Numbered from the stretch's first letter, positions 47,759 to 59,599 are shown. The stretch: DNA of 64,000 nt from DASRDU01 sp035652435 (GCA_035652435.1 DASRDU010000114.1:62001-126000), one strand, 5' to 3'. Notes: generated by a model not told the origin, from the letters alone. Made by a program: numbers and translations.

Positions 47759-49336
47759 TCAATGCGATTTGCGCTGCCCTGACTCAGCCGGAAGCTCTTC
47801 GAGGCTGATCTCAGCAAACGGCAGCCCGCGAAATTCTCCCAGACGTTCCTCCTCCCAGTCAACTGCCTCGGTGAGAGCCGGGACGCGTGGTTCCAGCCAG
47901 GCGAGCATCACCCCGGTGCGCAGGTCGCTGAAGGAGACCCGCGGTTCGGCCAGCAGCACGTCCACCGGATCAGCGGCCCGGCTGGCGAAATTCAGGTCAA
48001 TCCCTGTGTCAGTCAGTGCATCCCGGTCATCCGGTTCGGGGAACGGCCAGTTGTTTTCCGGGCCGATTTCCGGCATCAACTGCCCGCGATCTGACGCAAA
48101 ATTACCGGACATCACGGCCTGAGTTTCGGCGAGAAGCATGTTCCTCTCTGCCGCTGCCTCAGACGCAGGGCGACGGCACTGTGCTGCGGGATCAGTTGCG
48201 CCCGGACTTGCGACTCCCGCACCGCTACTGACAGGCAAAGCCTGCCCGGCGGATGTTCCGGGATTACTGTCTGACGATGTCCTGACGACAGATTCCGCTC
48301 CCATCGGCGGCGAGATGCGATAAATTCTGGTGGTTCCACCGTTCCGGTTCGTGTTTTGTCTGGTCAGGGGACGTGGCCCGGTATTGGCCGGCGCTTTCTG
48401 ATTGGACAAAGGCTTCGCCGTCTTTGGGTTCGCATTCCGATTTGTTTTCACTTCAGGGCTGCCCGGCTGAGACTGGACATTCACCGCCGGCACAGAAGGA
48501 TGTTTCCGCCATGACTCATCTCGCTTGACCACGACTTTTCGACGTTTTGCCATAGTATTTTTGGACTCGGTTTGAAGAGGTTCAATCTGACGTGGAGTCA
48601 CTACAGGCTGATTCATCCTCAACCTGGGGACTGTCTGCTTACGCCCATGTGGAACAAGCAAAAATCTGACCAGAGTTTTCAGCCGCCGGAAAACGGCGGG
48701 CAACAGCGCCAGCCCGAAGCCGGCCAGGACGAGCAGAGCCCGTTCCGGAAGCCTTGCCTGAAGGATTTTCTCCCGGAGGCCGGCGGTCTCCGCCGCTGCC
48801 GGTTGAGCATCCGCGGCCGGGGAAACAGCCCGAGGCTGACTGGCAATCCCTGACCGGGCAGTAAATCGTAAAAGGGGGTCGGGTATTGTCTCGTGAAACA
48901 GCCGCCCGCTGGCCAGTGAGAAGAGGACATCCAGCGGGATCAGTAACTGCGCTTCGTGGTAAGTCCGGTACAACTCCGGATTATAAAAGCCGGGGGTCTT
49001 TTCAGAGTTAGTGAGTGCCGCACTGCTTCCTGTGTTCGTCCCTGAATCCGTCCGCCCCCCGCGAATCAGGTTCCGCAAGAGCTGTTCCAGAGAGACGGTA
49101 TAATCAGCGACTGTATTTTCGGCGGCGAGGGGACAGTCGGCCACAGGTGACGGCTTGATGTCAATCACGACTTCGGCGCCCTGGGCATTGAACACATAAT
49201 CCGCCCGGACACACTGAGGCGGGGCCGGGGCAGGCCGGTCAATTTCCGGCATCACCCCGATGGGCTCCGGATGAATCGTCGGGCAAATACATAGCAAAAT
49301 CACGACCGCGATTGGCAGCCGCGCCAGCTCTCTCAT
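47759..49336 (-). CDS. Unknown envelope protein with a signal sequence and one internal membrane segment
   Basis: A 525-residue protein I do not recognise. The N-terminus is hydrophobic (LPIAVVILLCICPTIHPEPI), and residues about 30-130 form a compact domain (VRADYVFNAQGAEVVIDIKP, then ELYRTYHEAQLLIPLDVLFS). A second hydrophobic helix (RALLVLAGFGLALLPAVF) occurs at about 200-220, followed by long asparagine/proline/serine-rich low-complexity sequence to the C-terminus, which is acidic. The layout suggests export with a periplasmic domain and a cytoplasmic disordered tail. Codon use is normal for the region. The gene stands alone, 213 bases from the deacetylase gene. Confidence 0.6.
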   Translation of the reverse strand: MRELARLPIAVVILLCICPTIHPEPIGVMPEIDRPAPAPPQCVRADYVFNAQGAEVVIDIKPSPVADCPLAAENTVADYTVSLEQLLRNLIRGGRTDSGTNTGSSAALTNSEKTPGFYNPELYRTYHEAQLLIPLDVLFSLASGRLFHETIPDPLLRFTARSGIASQPRAVSPAADAQPAAAETAGLREKILQARLPERALLVLAGFGLALLPAVFRRLKTLVRFLLVPHGRKQTVPRLRMNQPVVTPRQIEPLQTESKNTMAKRRKVVVKRDESWRKHPSVPAVNVQSQPGSPEVKTNRNANPKTAKPLSNQKAPANTGPRPLTRQNTNRNGGTTRIYRISPPMGAESVVRTSSDSNPGTSAGQALPVSSGAGVASPGATDPAAQCRRPASEAAAERNMLLAETQAVMSGNFASDRGQLMPEIGPENNWPFPEPDDRDALTDTGIDLNFASRAADPVDVLLAEPRVSFSDLRTGVMLAWLEPRVPALTEAVDWEEERLGEFRGLPFAEISLEELPAESGQRKSH

Positions 49337-49549
49337 TATTTGCCTCCCCCTTCCCCTTGCCTCAGTTGAAGCAATGAGCGGAAATCGGATATTCCTGCCC
49401 GGCTCTGTATCCGGGTTCTGAAGAAAAATGATTGCGGCCTGAGGCTGAAGATGATTCAGGTGTGCGTCCGACCGCTTCCCAGTGCGCGCCGACTTTCGAA
49501 AGGATGGCAGGAATAGTAGTGCGGATAAATGAGAGGGTCAAGGGAAAGG

Positions 49550-50404
49550 TTAAACTTCAGCGTAATTGACCAGTTTAACTCCGCGGTTGCGAACCAGCGC
49601 GACGATCTCAGGGTCAGTCAGCAGCCGCAATTCCTGCTCGCGCGAAGCGGTCAGCCGGGTTCCGGCCCGCCGCATTTCCTCATTCACATAGCCCGGATGG
49701 CACATCAATTCGCTCGCGCCTTCGGGCAGGTTTTCGATCAGCCTGGCGAGCCACTGCTTCGTCCAGAAACCAGTCTGCGTGATCCCGAAAAAAGCGTCAG
49801 TGGTCCGCAACCCGGCGCGCCGCATTTTCACCAGATCGGCACGGCACAATTGCGATAAAGCCAGCGCCACGGCGCCCTGCTTCACGACCTTCGGCGAAGT
49901 CAGCATGCCGCCCGGCCGCCATCGCTCGCGCTGCAACCGGACCGCGCCGATGCCGTAATCCGGGATCGTCCGGATGATCGCGTCAAAGACCTGCGGCAGC
50001 GCGTGCGTGTGCTTATGACTGTCAACGTGGGAGAGGCGCAACCCGGCATTCAGAGCTTTCTCGATCTGGGCGCGTAATTCGATGACGATCTCCGCCCGTC
50101 GCAGGCCGCCGGTGACCAGCCGTTTCGCCACCGCCGTACTCGTCCCCGGGAATTCGCCGCGTCCATCTGTCAGACTGCGAACCTGAGCGGCAGGCGCTAC
50201 GGGTCGGCCCTGCGTGATGTTGAAATGCAAGCCGACGCCGAGTGACGGATTTCCCCGGGCCAGCCGCACGGCCTCATCGAATCCGGGCATGTTCGCCATC
50301 AGCGTCGTGCTGGTGATGATGCCGCGCCGGTGCCCTTCGATCACCGCGCGATTGACGCCTGAAGTGAAGCCGAAATCATCAGCGTTGACAACCAGTCGCC
50401 TCAC
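49550..50404 (-). CDS. ChbG/HpnK family deacetylase (YdjC-type)
   Basis: A 284-residue carbohydrate-deacetylase-like protein. The metal motif NADDFG (residues 7-12) opens the family, followed by GLHFNITQG and SHVDSHKHTHALPQV, the histidines that complete the site. It matches the family that includes chitooligosaccharide deacetylase ChbG and hopanoid-biosynthesis protein HpnK. Because the next gene is a flippase-like membrane protein overlapping by 4 bases, an HpnK/HpnL pair is a reasonable inference, although no hopanoid synthesis genes are in this window. Confidence 0.88.
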   Translation of the reverse strand: MRRLVVNADDFGFTSGVNRAVIEGHRRGIITSTTLMANMPGFDEAVRLARGNPSLGVGLHFNITQGRPVAPAAQVRSLTDGRGEFPGTSTAVAKRLVTGGLRRAEIVIELRAQIEKALNAGLRLSHVDSHKHTHALPQVFDAIIRTIPDYGIGAVRLQRERWRPGGMLTSPKVVKQGAVALALSQLCRADLVKMRRAGLRTTDAFFGITQTGFWTKQWLARLIENLPEGASELMCHPGYVNEEMRRAGTRLTASREQELRLLTDPEIVALVRNRGVKLVNYAEV

Positions 50405-51420
50405 CCTTTCGCTTCCACCCTTTCGCCCGCTTCCTCCTTGACCTCACTCCTTCTGAATGCGAGGAAAATCAGCCCCACGCCGATCCAGAAAAAGATTCTG
50501 GCTTTGCGAATGATGGCCAGCGTCACCCCGGCCGTCGCCCCGAGTCCGAGCGTGGTGGCGAGCAGTCCCGTCCCCGCCTCGTCAACCCCGACCACCGCCG
50601 GGACGAAGGCGAACACGATGTTGATGACCCGGTTGACCGCTTCGAGGATGAAAGCCACCGCGAGCGTCGGCGCGTACCCGATCAGTTTCAGCGTCACATA
50701 AATTTCAATCACCCCGGCCAGATGAAAGCTCATCTCGAGCAGGGTCACCAGCAGGAAATCGAGCGGGCGGCGGGCGTAAAAATCGAAAACGTAAGCCTCC
50801 ATTTCGCGCACCCGTTCCAGCTTTTCGCCCCACTGCCGCTCGCGCTTGAGCAGCCGCAGCGTCGCGGCGCTGAGGGCCGAGATCAGACTCCGGCGCAGGC
50901 GCACGACGACGACCGAACCGACCAGCACGACGAGGACCAGCCCGATTGCGACCCAGCTCGCCGTGCGCAGCGAGTCGGGGACGGTGAAAGCCGCGAGCAG
51001 GGCGAGCGTCCCCGCGATCACCATCACGCAGCTTGAGAAAGCGTAAGCCAGATTTTCGACGGCCAGCGACGAGACGAGCGCCGCCATCGGCAGCCGCCGG
51101 CCAAACGTCATGACCTTGAGCGGTTCCGCAATCAGCGGCCCCGCCGTCGTCAGGTCGCCAATCGCGTCCCCCCCCAGTCTGGCCCGCAGCACTGTGAAGA
51201 CGCCGACCTGCCGGTCTTCCGGAGTCATACACCGCAGCCACGCCAGAGAACGCGCGAGCTGGCGAATTGAAGAGATCGCCAGAATCAGCAGGAACCCCGC
51301 GCCCAGGGACTCCACGCGCGCGAGGATTTCTGCCAGCCCGACCTGGCTGACCAGAAATACAAACAGCGCCAGCCCGATGACCAGCGAAATCAGGGTAAGG
51401 GCGCGCGAGCGTGTTTTCAT
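50401..51420 (-). CDS. Flippase-like integral membrane protein (UPF0104/HpnL type)
   Basis: A 339-residue polytopic membrane protein with about eight helices, of the lysylphosphatidylglycerol-synthetase-transmembrane type. Segments include LISLVIGLALFVFLVSQVGL, GPLIAEPLKVMTFGRRLPMA and the C-terminal FILEAVNRVINIVFAFVPAV followed by VGVDEAGTGLLA. These match the UPF0104 family, which includes the hopanoid-associated HpnL. It is translated with the deacetylase gene downstream (4-base overlap). Confidence 0.87.
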   Translation of the reverse strand: MKTRSRALTLISLVIGLALFVFLVSQVGLAEILARVESLGAGFLLILAISSIRQLARSLAWLRCMTPEDRQVGVFTVLRARLGGDAIGDLTTAGPLIAEPLKVMTFGRRLPMAALVSSLAVENLAYAFSSCVMVIAGTLALLAAFTVPDSLRTASWVAIGLVLVVLVGSVVVVRLRRSLISALSAATLRLLKRERQWGEKLERVREMEAYVFDFYARRPLDFLLVTLLEMSFHLAGVIEIYVTLKLIGYAPTLAVAFILEAVNRVINIVFAFVPAVVGVDEAGTGLLATTLGLGATAGVTLAIIRKARIFFWIGVGLIFLAFRRSEVKEEAGERVEAKG

Positions 51421-51586
51421 CGAATTGATTCAGCAGGCCTGACAGAGCCCGAACCAGACCAGACATTCCCGGCCCGCATGCAATTAAAACAAGCCTTCAG
51501 ACAGTGAGCAGAAGTAATAACAGCTTCACGAGTGGTTGGCGGTTACCCCCCGGATCACAACTCCCGGCTGCAGGCCGCGACTGCCG

Positions 51587-52690
51587 TCATTCATAACTCA
51601 AAGCGTCAACCGGGTCCTGGCTCGCCGCGCGCATCGCCGGATACAGCGCGCCGATCAGCCCGCTCGCCAGCCCCGCGAGTGAAGCCTTGATGATGTAACC
51701 CGGCTCAAGCTCGATGGTCATTCCGCGACGTATCAGAAGCGCCCTCGCCAGCAGCGCAAAGAGGAGACCACCGATTACGCCGAGCGCGCTGATCGTGAGC
51801 GCCTCTTTTTCGATCACCCCGGCGATGAAGAGCTTTGACGCGCCGAGCGATTTGAGGATGCCGATCTGCCGCGTGCGCTCCGTCACGGTCGTATACATCG
51901 TCAGCAGGATGACCAGCATGCTGATGACCGCCGCGAGCCCGGCGACCAGGTCGAGGAAGACGTTGAAGCCGGAAAAGCCCGTCGCGAAGAGGCTCGGCAG
52001 GTCGCGGGTGAAAATAATGCGAAAATCCTCGCTCTTCGCCTCGATCAGCCGCGCGACTTCCTCCTGCTGTTCAGGTTTCTCGCATTTGACCAGAATCATC
52101 GAACACTTGTCGGCGGCCTCACGCGCCTCCTGCATCGTCGCGAGCGGGACCTTGATGCGTGACGAAGCCGGCGGGTCGTAGATGCCGATGATCGTCAGCC
52201 TGCGACCCAGGCCCTCAAGCGTGTCGCCGATCTTTGTCTTGTGATCGGCCGCATACCTGCTGTCCACAATCGCCACGTCCCCTGTTGCCGGCAGGGGCTG
52301 CCCCGCGACGATGCGAATGTGGCTGACGGCGCTGTAGCTGTCAAATTCGATGCCGTCAATCTGGCGCAGTCCGAGCCCCGTGTCACCCTTCATCTCCATA
52401 TCCTGACCGACCGGAGTCACCCGCGCCACGCCCGGGATTTTACGCAACTCGTCAAGCGTCGCCATCGGAATCGAGAGCGGCAGCGAGGTCGGCGAGAGCG
52501 CCTGCTGGCTGCTCAGGCGCACCATGATTTCGGCGCCCACCTGAGCGTCACGCTTGCCGCGCTCGCGCAGCATCCCGCGCACCAGACCGACGGTCAGGAC
52601 TACGAGAATCACGCCGACCGCGACGCCCGCGATGCTCGCGGCGGTGCGCCCGGGGTGATGAGTTAAATTGGACCCAACCAGACTGTTCAT
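51587..52690 (-). CDS. FtsX/MacB-type ABC transporter permease
   Basis: A 367-residue permease. One N-terminal transmembrane helix (TAASIAGVAVGVILVVLTVG) is followed by a MacB-like periplasmic domain (residues about 45-240) with IDGIEFDSYSAVSHIRIVAG, and three C-terminal helices: AGLAAVISMLVILLTMYTTV, ISALGVIGGLLFALLARALL and KASLAGLASGLIGALYPAMR. The motif RQIGILKSLGAS is the conserved FtsX/MacB signature. No ATPase or adaptor gene is next to it, so its partner must be encoded elsewhere. It follows mazF in the same direction (37-base gap). Confidence 0.9.
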   Translation of the reverse strand: MNSLVGSNLTHHPGRTAASIAGVAVGVILVVLTVGLVRGMLRERGKRDAQVGAEIMVRLSSQQALSPTSLPLSIPMATLDELRKIPGVARVTPVGQDMEMKGDTGLGLRQIDGIEFDSYSAVSHIRIVAGQPLPATGDVAIVDSRYAADHKTKIGDTLEGLGRRLTIIGIYDPPASSRIKVPLATMQEAREAADKCSMILVKCEKPEQQEEVARLIEAKSEDFRIIFTRDLPSLFATGFSGFNVFLDLVAGLAAVISMLVILLTMYTTVTERTRQIGILKSLGASKLFIAGVIEKEALTISALGVIGGLLFALLARALLIRRGMTIELEPGYIIKASLAGLASGLIGALYPAMRAASQDPVDALSYE

Positions 52691-52727
52691 TTCATTTCTC
52701 TTTCAGCGATCACCAAAGCGCAACCCA

Positions 52728-53057
52728 CTACAACAACGTACCGAGCTTTTGACGAACTTGTGCAACCGTTTCTTTGGGAAGCTGACAAATCAATTCTGCT
52801 CTGCGGACGCGCCAGTCGAGACTTTTGACCTGATCAGACAAAACAACACCAGTCACGCCCAAGCCCGCTGGAATGGTCACTTCAAACGGATAGCCTTTGG
52901 CCTGATTAGTGATGGGGCAAACTATGGCCAGCCCCACTTTTCCGTTATAAGCTGCCGGTGAAAGAACCAGCGCGGGCCGCCTTCCGGCTTGCTCGTGTCC
53001 AGCCTGTGGATTGAGGTCTATCCAGACGGCATCGCCGCGCTCAGGTACATAAGCCAT
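52728..53057 (-). CDS. mazF: MazF/PemK-type endoribonuclease toxin
   Basis: A 109-residue mRNA-cleaving toxin of the MazF family. It begins MAYVPERGDAVWIDLNPQAG and has GRRPALVLSPAAYNGKVGLA and CPITNQAKGYPFEV, the standard family blocks including the R/T region for catalysis. The ATG at 53055-53057 is 5 bases after the mazE stop; a TTG a few codons upstream is possible. Toxicity is neutralised by MazE. It is preceded by alaS and mazE in the same direction. Confidence 0.93.
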   Translation of the reverse strand: MAYVPERGDAVWIDLNPQAGHEQAGRRPALVLSPAAYNGKVGLAIVCPITNQAKGYPFEVTIPAGLGVTGVVLSDQVKSLDWRVRRAELICQLPKETVAQVRQKLGTLL

Positions 53058-53062
53058 AGCGC

Positions 53063-53305
53063 TTACCAAGCCTCTTTGCCTGTTGCTGCCCCGAAATCAA
53101 CTTCCTGATGAATATTCTGCTCAGTCACTGCGCTCAGGAGTTCCTCAAGTGTCGGCACAGATTCATTCACGGGCTGGATCACCAGGCGCTTATCAATCAC
53201 TGACACTTCGACTAATGAATCCTGCTTGAGTTGCGCTTCGAGCGCAAAATCCGGCGGGATACATAAAGCCAGATCGTTACCGAACTTTTGAATTCGCGTT
53301 CTCAT
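53063..53305 (-). CDS. mazE: MazE-type antitoxin
   Basis: An 80-residue AbrB-fold antitoxin. It begins MRTRIQKFGNDLALCIPPDF, a version of the KWGNSLAVRIP opening, and ends in an acidic segment (TEQNIHQEVDFGAATGKEA) that blocks the toxin. Its ribosome-binding site GGAGG lies within the last codons of alaS, whose stop is only 3 bases before the ATG. The pair is therefore probably translated from the alaS transcript. It precedes mazF. Confidence 0.9.
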   Translation of the reverse strand: MRTRIQKFGNDLALCIPPDFALEAQLKQDSLVEVSVIDKRLVIQPVNESVPTLEELLSAVTEQNIHQEVDFGAATGKEAW

Positions 53306-53308
53306 CAG

Positions 53309-55966
<2,658 letters not shown>

Positions 55967-56146
55967 AGTCCCTGTTTCTGATGGAGCAAAAGTTGGCCCG
56001 ATTACTAAAAAATGAAGGGTAACGAGCGGTTCAGGCTTTGTCAAATTTGAGCCTCCCTGCGGGAATCGCTTATGATTCTCCGGCTGTCCGGATCACACTC
56101 GTCGGCTCGCGAAGCCGGAAACTGACATCAACACGCCCGAGGATCA

Positions 56147-57205
56147 ATGCATATTCCGATTCGTCATTGTCTTTTGCTGTCCTGCGTCGCGGTGTTCGCC
56201 GCCGCGGCGGCCCTGCAAACTTCCCAGCCAGCCATCGTGAAAAGCGAGTTTATTTACGAAACGGCGCCATTCCCCTCGTGCCACGCTTCGACGATTGCCG
56301 AAACCAGAAACGGTCTGGTCGCCGCCTGGTTCGGCGGCACGAGGGAAAGAAATCCTGACGTGGGGATCTGGCTCGCGCGGTACGAGCTGGGGAAATGGAC
56401 GCCGCCGGTCGAGGTCGCCAACGGGGTTGAATCGCCTGAGAAGCGTTACCCGACCTGGAATCCGGTGCTGTATCAGCCGAAAAAAGGGCCGCTCATGCTC
56501 TTTTATAAAGTCGGCCCGAGTCCCGACAAGTGGTGGGGGATGCTCGTGACTTCAGCCGACGGCGGCAAAACGTGGTCAGCCCCGCAGCGCCTGCCCGAAG
56601 GCATCTACGGCCCGATCAAAAACAAGCCCGTCGAGTTATCAAATGGCGATCTGCTCTGCCCGACCAGCACCGAAGATCAGGGCTGGCGCGTACATTTCGA
56701 GCGCACTGCTGACCTCGGCAAAACCTGGCAGCGCACCGAAGCCATCAACGACGGCAAGGAATTCGGCGTGATCCAGCCGACCATTCTCTTTCACAAAGGT
56801 GGGAGGTTGCAGGCGCTCTTTCGCAGCCGGCAGGGGAAGATCGTCGAATCGTGGTCGGACGATAACGGCAGGACATGGGGCAGACTGGCCGAGACTTCAC
56901 TGCCCAATCCAAACTCCGGCATTGACGCGGTGACGCTGAAGGATGGCCGCCAGCTGCTCGTTTACAATCACGTCGCCCCGAAGACGGGCAGAGGTGGTAA
57001 TCGCGCCCCTCTCAATGTCGCGATCTCTGATGACGGGAAGGAATGGAAACCCGTGCTGGTACTCGAACCCGGCCCGCCCGAAGCCGAGTATTCATACCCC
57101 GCGGTGATTCAGACCCGCGACGGCCTGGTTCACATCACGTACACGTGGTACCGGAAGAAAATCAAACACGTCGTCATTGACCCGAAGAAGCTGACGGTAT
57201 TTTGA
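56147..57205 (+). CDS. Secreted sialidase-superfamily protein
   Basis: A 352-residue exported beta-propeller protein. GAGGA precedes the ATG, and the signal sequence is IRHCLLLSCVAVFAAAAALQ. Asp-boxes are visible: TSADGGKTWSAP, SDDNGRTWGR and SDDGKEWKP. An arginine-containing opening (STIAETRNGLVAAWFGGTRE) is also typical. True sialidases need a conserved Asp, Tyr/Glu pair and three arginines, not all of which I can assign, so the substrate is uncertain; related families act on rhamnosides and other glycans. Together with the GH95 gene it suggests glycan foraging. Confidence 0.85.
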   Translation: MHIPIRHCLLLSCVAVFAAAAALQTSQPAIVKSEFIYETAPFPSCHASTIAETRNGLVAAWFGGTRERNPDVGIWLARYELGKWTPPVEVANGVESPEKRYPTWNPVLYQPKKGPLMLFYKVGPSPDKWWGMLVTSADGGKTWSAPQRLPEGIYGPIKNKPVELSNGDLLCPTSTEDQGWRVHFERTADLGKTWQRTEAINDGKEFGVIQPTILFHKGGRLQALFRSRQGKIVESWSDDNGRTWGRLAETSLPNPNSGIDAVTLKDGRQLLVYNHVAPKTGRGGNRAPLNVAISDDGKEWKPVLVLEPGPPEAEYSYPAVIQTRDGLVHITYTWYRKKIKHVVIDPKKLTVF

Positions 57206-57236
57206 GCTGAAAGTTCAGCGTATCAGCCCGGCGCTT

Positions 57237-58091
57237 TCAGCATAGCGAAGCGATTGCTTCCGCGAAGCGCTGCGGGGCGAGCGGGTCGCAGCTCAGAAAC
57301 AGATGCGGCTCGATCAGTTCCAGTTCCATCAGCCACAAACTGCCGTCAACTTCCACCGCGTCAACTCTGGCGAACAGTAACCGGCCCGGAACCAGTTCAA
57401 TGATGCCGCGGGCTTGTTCGATCAGCGGCGGGGCAGGCTTAACAGATTCGGCATAACCGCCGTACTCTTCCTGCACGCGAAAGTCGCCCGCCTTCGGCCT
57501 CTTCAAAACGGCGTGGCTGTACTCGCCGCCGAAGAACATAAACGACCATTCGCCGCGCGTCTGCACCTCGTCAACGAACCGCTGCACCATCGCCCCCGAT
57601 TCTGACAACACCTCGTCGAAATCGCCCTGTTCACTTTTCGCCGTCTCGGGCGAAGTCACCCACGTGCGGAAGGCCGTCGCAGAGATGAGCGGCTTGACGA
57701 CGCCTTTCTGCCAGCCCTGCTCTTCAATCACGGTGCGCAAACGGGCGCGCGCACCCCGCTCCAGCCACACAGTCTCAGGGGTCGCCACGCCCTGCCGTTT
57801 CAAATCACGCAGGTAGGCCTTGTTCAGGTTCCACCCGACGACGCGCGCCGGGTTCCACAACGTCGTGCCCTGCCCAACAGTCTGTCTGATCCACCGGAGG
57901 AATTGCTGCGGCTTGTAATGGTAATCCCAGCAGGAGCGGATGACGATGCTGCCCGGGCCCTGCGCATCGCCGGAATCCCAGACGAGCGGGCTGACTTCGA
58001 TGCTGTGACGGCGCAGAGGCCCTATCATCAAACGATCATCTTCGGTCAGGTCCGGAAGCCTTTCGCAGGTGGCAAAAGCGATTTTCCTCAT
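57237..58091 (-). CDS. DcsG-like ATP-grasp protein
   Basis: A 284-residue protein with an ATP-grasp fold. Motifs IRSCWDYHYKPQQFLRWIR, WNLNKAYLRDLKRQGVATPE and the metal/ATP region DEVQTRGEWSFMFFGGEYSH followed by LWLMELELIEPHLFL match the cycloserine-synthetic DcsG (O-ureido-D-serine cyclo-ligase) type. Its substrate is unknown; most homologues are not involved in cycloserine biosynthesis. It overlaps the DUF1272 gene by 4 bases, implying coupling. It is convergent with the sialidase gene. Confidence 0.82.
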   Translation of the reverse strand: MRKIAFATCERLPDLTEDDRLMIGPLRRHSIEVSPLVWDSGDAQGPGSIVIRSCWDYHYKPQQFLRWIRQTVGQGTTLWNPARVVGWNLNKAYLRDLKRQGVATPETVWLERGARARLRTVIEEQGWQKGVVKPLISATAFRTWVTSPETAKSEQGDFDEVLSESGAMVQRFVDEVQTRGEWSFMFFGGEYSHAVLKRPKAGDFRVQEEYGGYAESVKPAPPLIEQARGIIELVPGRLLFARVDAVEVDGSLWLMELELIEPHLFLSCDPLAPQRFAEAIASLC

Positions 58092-58288
58092 GACTCGTTC
58101 GCGGTTGCCGCTGCTTTCCGGCGCGGGCGTCTGACCAGCTCGCCGCCACAGTTCGGACAGTTCATCTTCATCGCGTCAGTGCATTCGGCGCAGAAGGTGC
58201 ATTCGTAGCTGCAAATATATGCCTCATCCTCGTGCGCCAGACTCCGGCCGCATTTCTCGCAGGAGCTTCTCATTTCGAGTGCCATCAT
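58088..58288 (-). CDS. DUF1272 zinc-ribbon-like small protein
   Basis: A 66-residue protein with a zinc-binding pattern: SSCEKCGRSL, EAYICSYECTFCAEC and NCPNCGGELVRR. This is the DUF1272 family, of unknown role. I use the ATG at 58286-58288 preceded by AAGGAA (a second Met follows). It overlaps the ATP-grasp gene by 4 bases and is coupled with it. Confidence 0.88.
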   Translation of the reverse strand: MMALEMRSSCEKCGRSLAHEDEAYICSYECTFCAECTDAMKMNCPNCGGELVRRPRRKAAATANES

Positions 58289-58351
58289 ACATTCCTTTCT
58301 TTCAATCACCACTTCCTTCGGCAATGGGAGCCGTCCGCTTCCCGGAGCGGG

Positions 58352-58828
58352 TCAGGGAACTGTTTTTAGCACCGGCTCACACCTGACTTCGGTCAGCACG
58401 GAGTTTGCGATAAAGCATTCGTCGTGGGCTTCGTGGTGCATGGCGACGAATTCCTCCTGAGTCGGCAGTCGCTCGCCCGAAAACACCACTTCGGGCCGCA
58501 GTGTCACGACCGACATGGCGAGTTTCCCCTTCGCATTGTTCTCCATCACGCCTTCGGCCTGATCCGAGTAAGTGTCAACGCGGAACCTGCGGGCCGCCGC
58601 GATGTTCAGGAACCAGAGCATATGGCAGCTGGCGAGCGAAGACACGAAGGCCTCTTCAGGATCAACCGCAGAAGGGTCTGACAGTGGGGCTCGTACGACC
58701 TGAGGCGATGATGAGCCGGGGACCACTGCCCCTCCGTCAAACGTGATGACGTGCCGGCGGCTGTAGCGATTGTCCAGAAAAGGCTGCTCGCCACGATTCC
58801 AAAGTATGTGCGCGGTGTACGTGTGCAT
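58352..58828 (-). CDS. OsmC family peroxiredoxin-like protein
   Basis: A 158-residue OsmC-like protein, expected to be a thiol-dependent hydroperoxide reductase. The first reactive cysteine is in SSLASCHMLWFLNIA and the second in EAHDECFIANSV, the spacing of the family. GGGAGC precedes the ATG. It is 63 bases upstream of the DUF1272 gene, possibly in the same transcript. Substrate is unknown. Confidence 0.9.
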   Translation of the reverse strand: MHTYTAHILWNRGEQPFLDNRYSRRHVITFDGGAVVPGSSSPQVVRAPLSDPSAVDPEEAFVSSLASCHMLWFLNIAAARRFRVDTYSDQAEGVMENNAKGKLAMSVVTLRPEVVFSGERLPTQEEFVAMHHEAHDECFIANSVLTEVRCEPVLKTVP

Positions 58829-58945
58829 TTTTGCTCCCTGACGGCCTGACTAACCGGGCCGCGCCTGTAATCCTGGTGTCAGTCGAAGCCTCCGTTGGCG
58901 CGGCTCCGGTTAGATAGATGTCAGGCGGCCAGCGTTTTTATGAAG

Positions 58946-59410
58946 TCAGGCGCCGACCGACCAGTACATCTGCGCGCCGTTGCCGAGCGTCCCTTCGACC
59001 TCGCCGCCTTCCTTGCGCCAGTATTCAATGCCGCCGATCAGCTCCTTCGCCCGGAAGCCAAGGGCGTTCAGTTTCGCCGCCCCTTTGGTCGAGCCGTTAC
59101 AGCCGGGGCCCCAGCAATAGACGACGCAGACTTTATCCTTCGGCAGGTCAGCGGTCGTTTGCTCATTGATGCGCGGCAGATTGATCGCGCCCGGGATGTG
59201 ACACTCTTCGAAAGATTTCGGGCTGCGCGTGTCAATGATCGTGAAATCGGTCCGCCCTTTCTGCAAATCGAACATCAGGTCCGAGACGTCGGTCTCGAAA
59301 GCGAGCCTGGATAAGAAGTGCTGGCGGGCGACTTCCGGCTCCGCCGCTGGCGTTTCCAGAACGAGTGAAAAATTTGAACCCGCCCCACCCGTCTGCGTCT
59401 TCAAACTCAT
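58946..59410 (-). CDS. Rhodanese-domain sulfurtransferase-like protein
   Basis: A 154-residue protein with one rhodanese domain. The motif DFTIIDTRSPKSFEECHIPG opens it and VCVVYCWGPGCNGSTKGAAK is the active loop. The catalytic loop is CWGPGCNGS, with two cysteines and two glycines, instead of the usual six-residue CRxGxR; it may have lost or changed activity. A short N-terminal extension (residues 1-45) comes first. AAGGGAGA precedes the ATG at 59410. It is a separate transcript or joined with the OsmC group (117-base gap). Confidence 0.87.
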   Translation of the reverse strand: MSLKTQTGGAGSNFSLVLETPAAEPEVARQHFLSRLAFETDVSDLMFDLQKGRTDFTIIDTRSPKSFEECHIPGAINLPRINEQTTADLPKDKVCVVYCWGPGCNGSTKGAAKLNALGFRAKELIGGIEYWRKEGGEVEGTLGNGAQMYWSVGA

Positions 59411-59550
59411 GCGTTATTTCTCCCTTCAATCCGGTGTTTGAATGTTTCAGCATTGCCTGCCCGTGAAGTATAGGGAGAATTGGCACCGCGTAAAGATCCA
59501 TTATTGACGCCCGAACCAGACCAATTCACCAGCACAGTGCCGCGAGCGTG

Positions 59551-59599
59551 CGCGAGCGGAGCCGGCCGGCACGGCCACTGGTATAAGACTCCGCTCGCG
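59551..59599. repeat. Inverted repeat near the MocR gene end
   Basis: CGCGAGCGGAG (59551-59561) pairs with CTCCGCTCGCG (59589-59599) around 27 bases that include CCGGCCGG. The related CGCGAGCGTG stands directly before the left arm. It lies in the 249-base interval between the rhodanese and MocR genes; no T-run supports a terminator. Confidence 0.6.
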
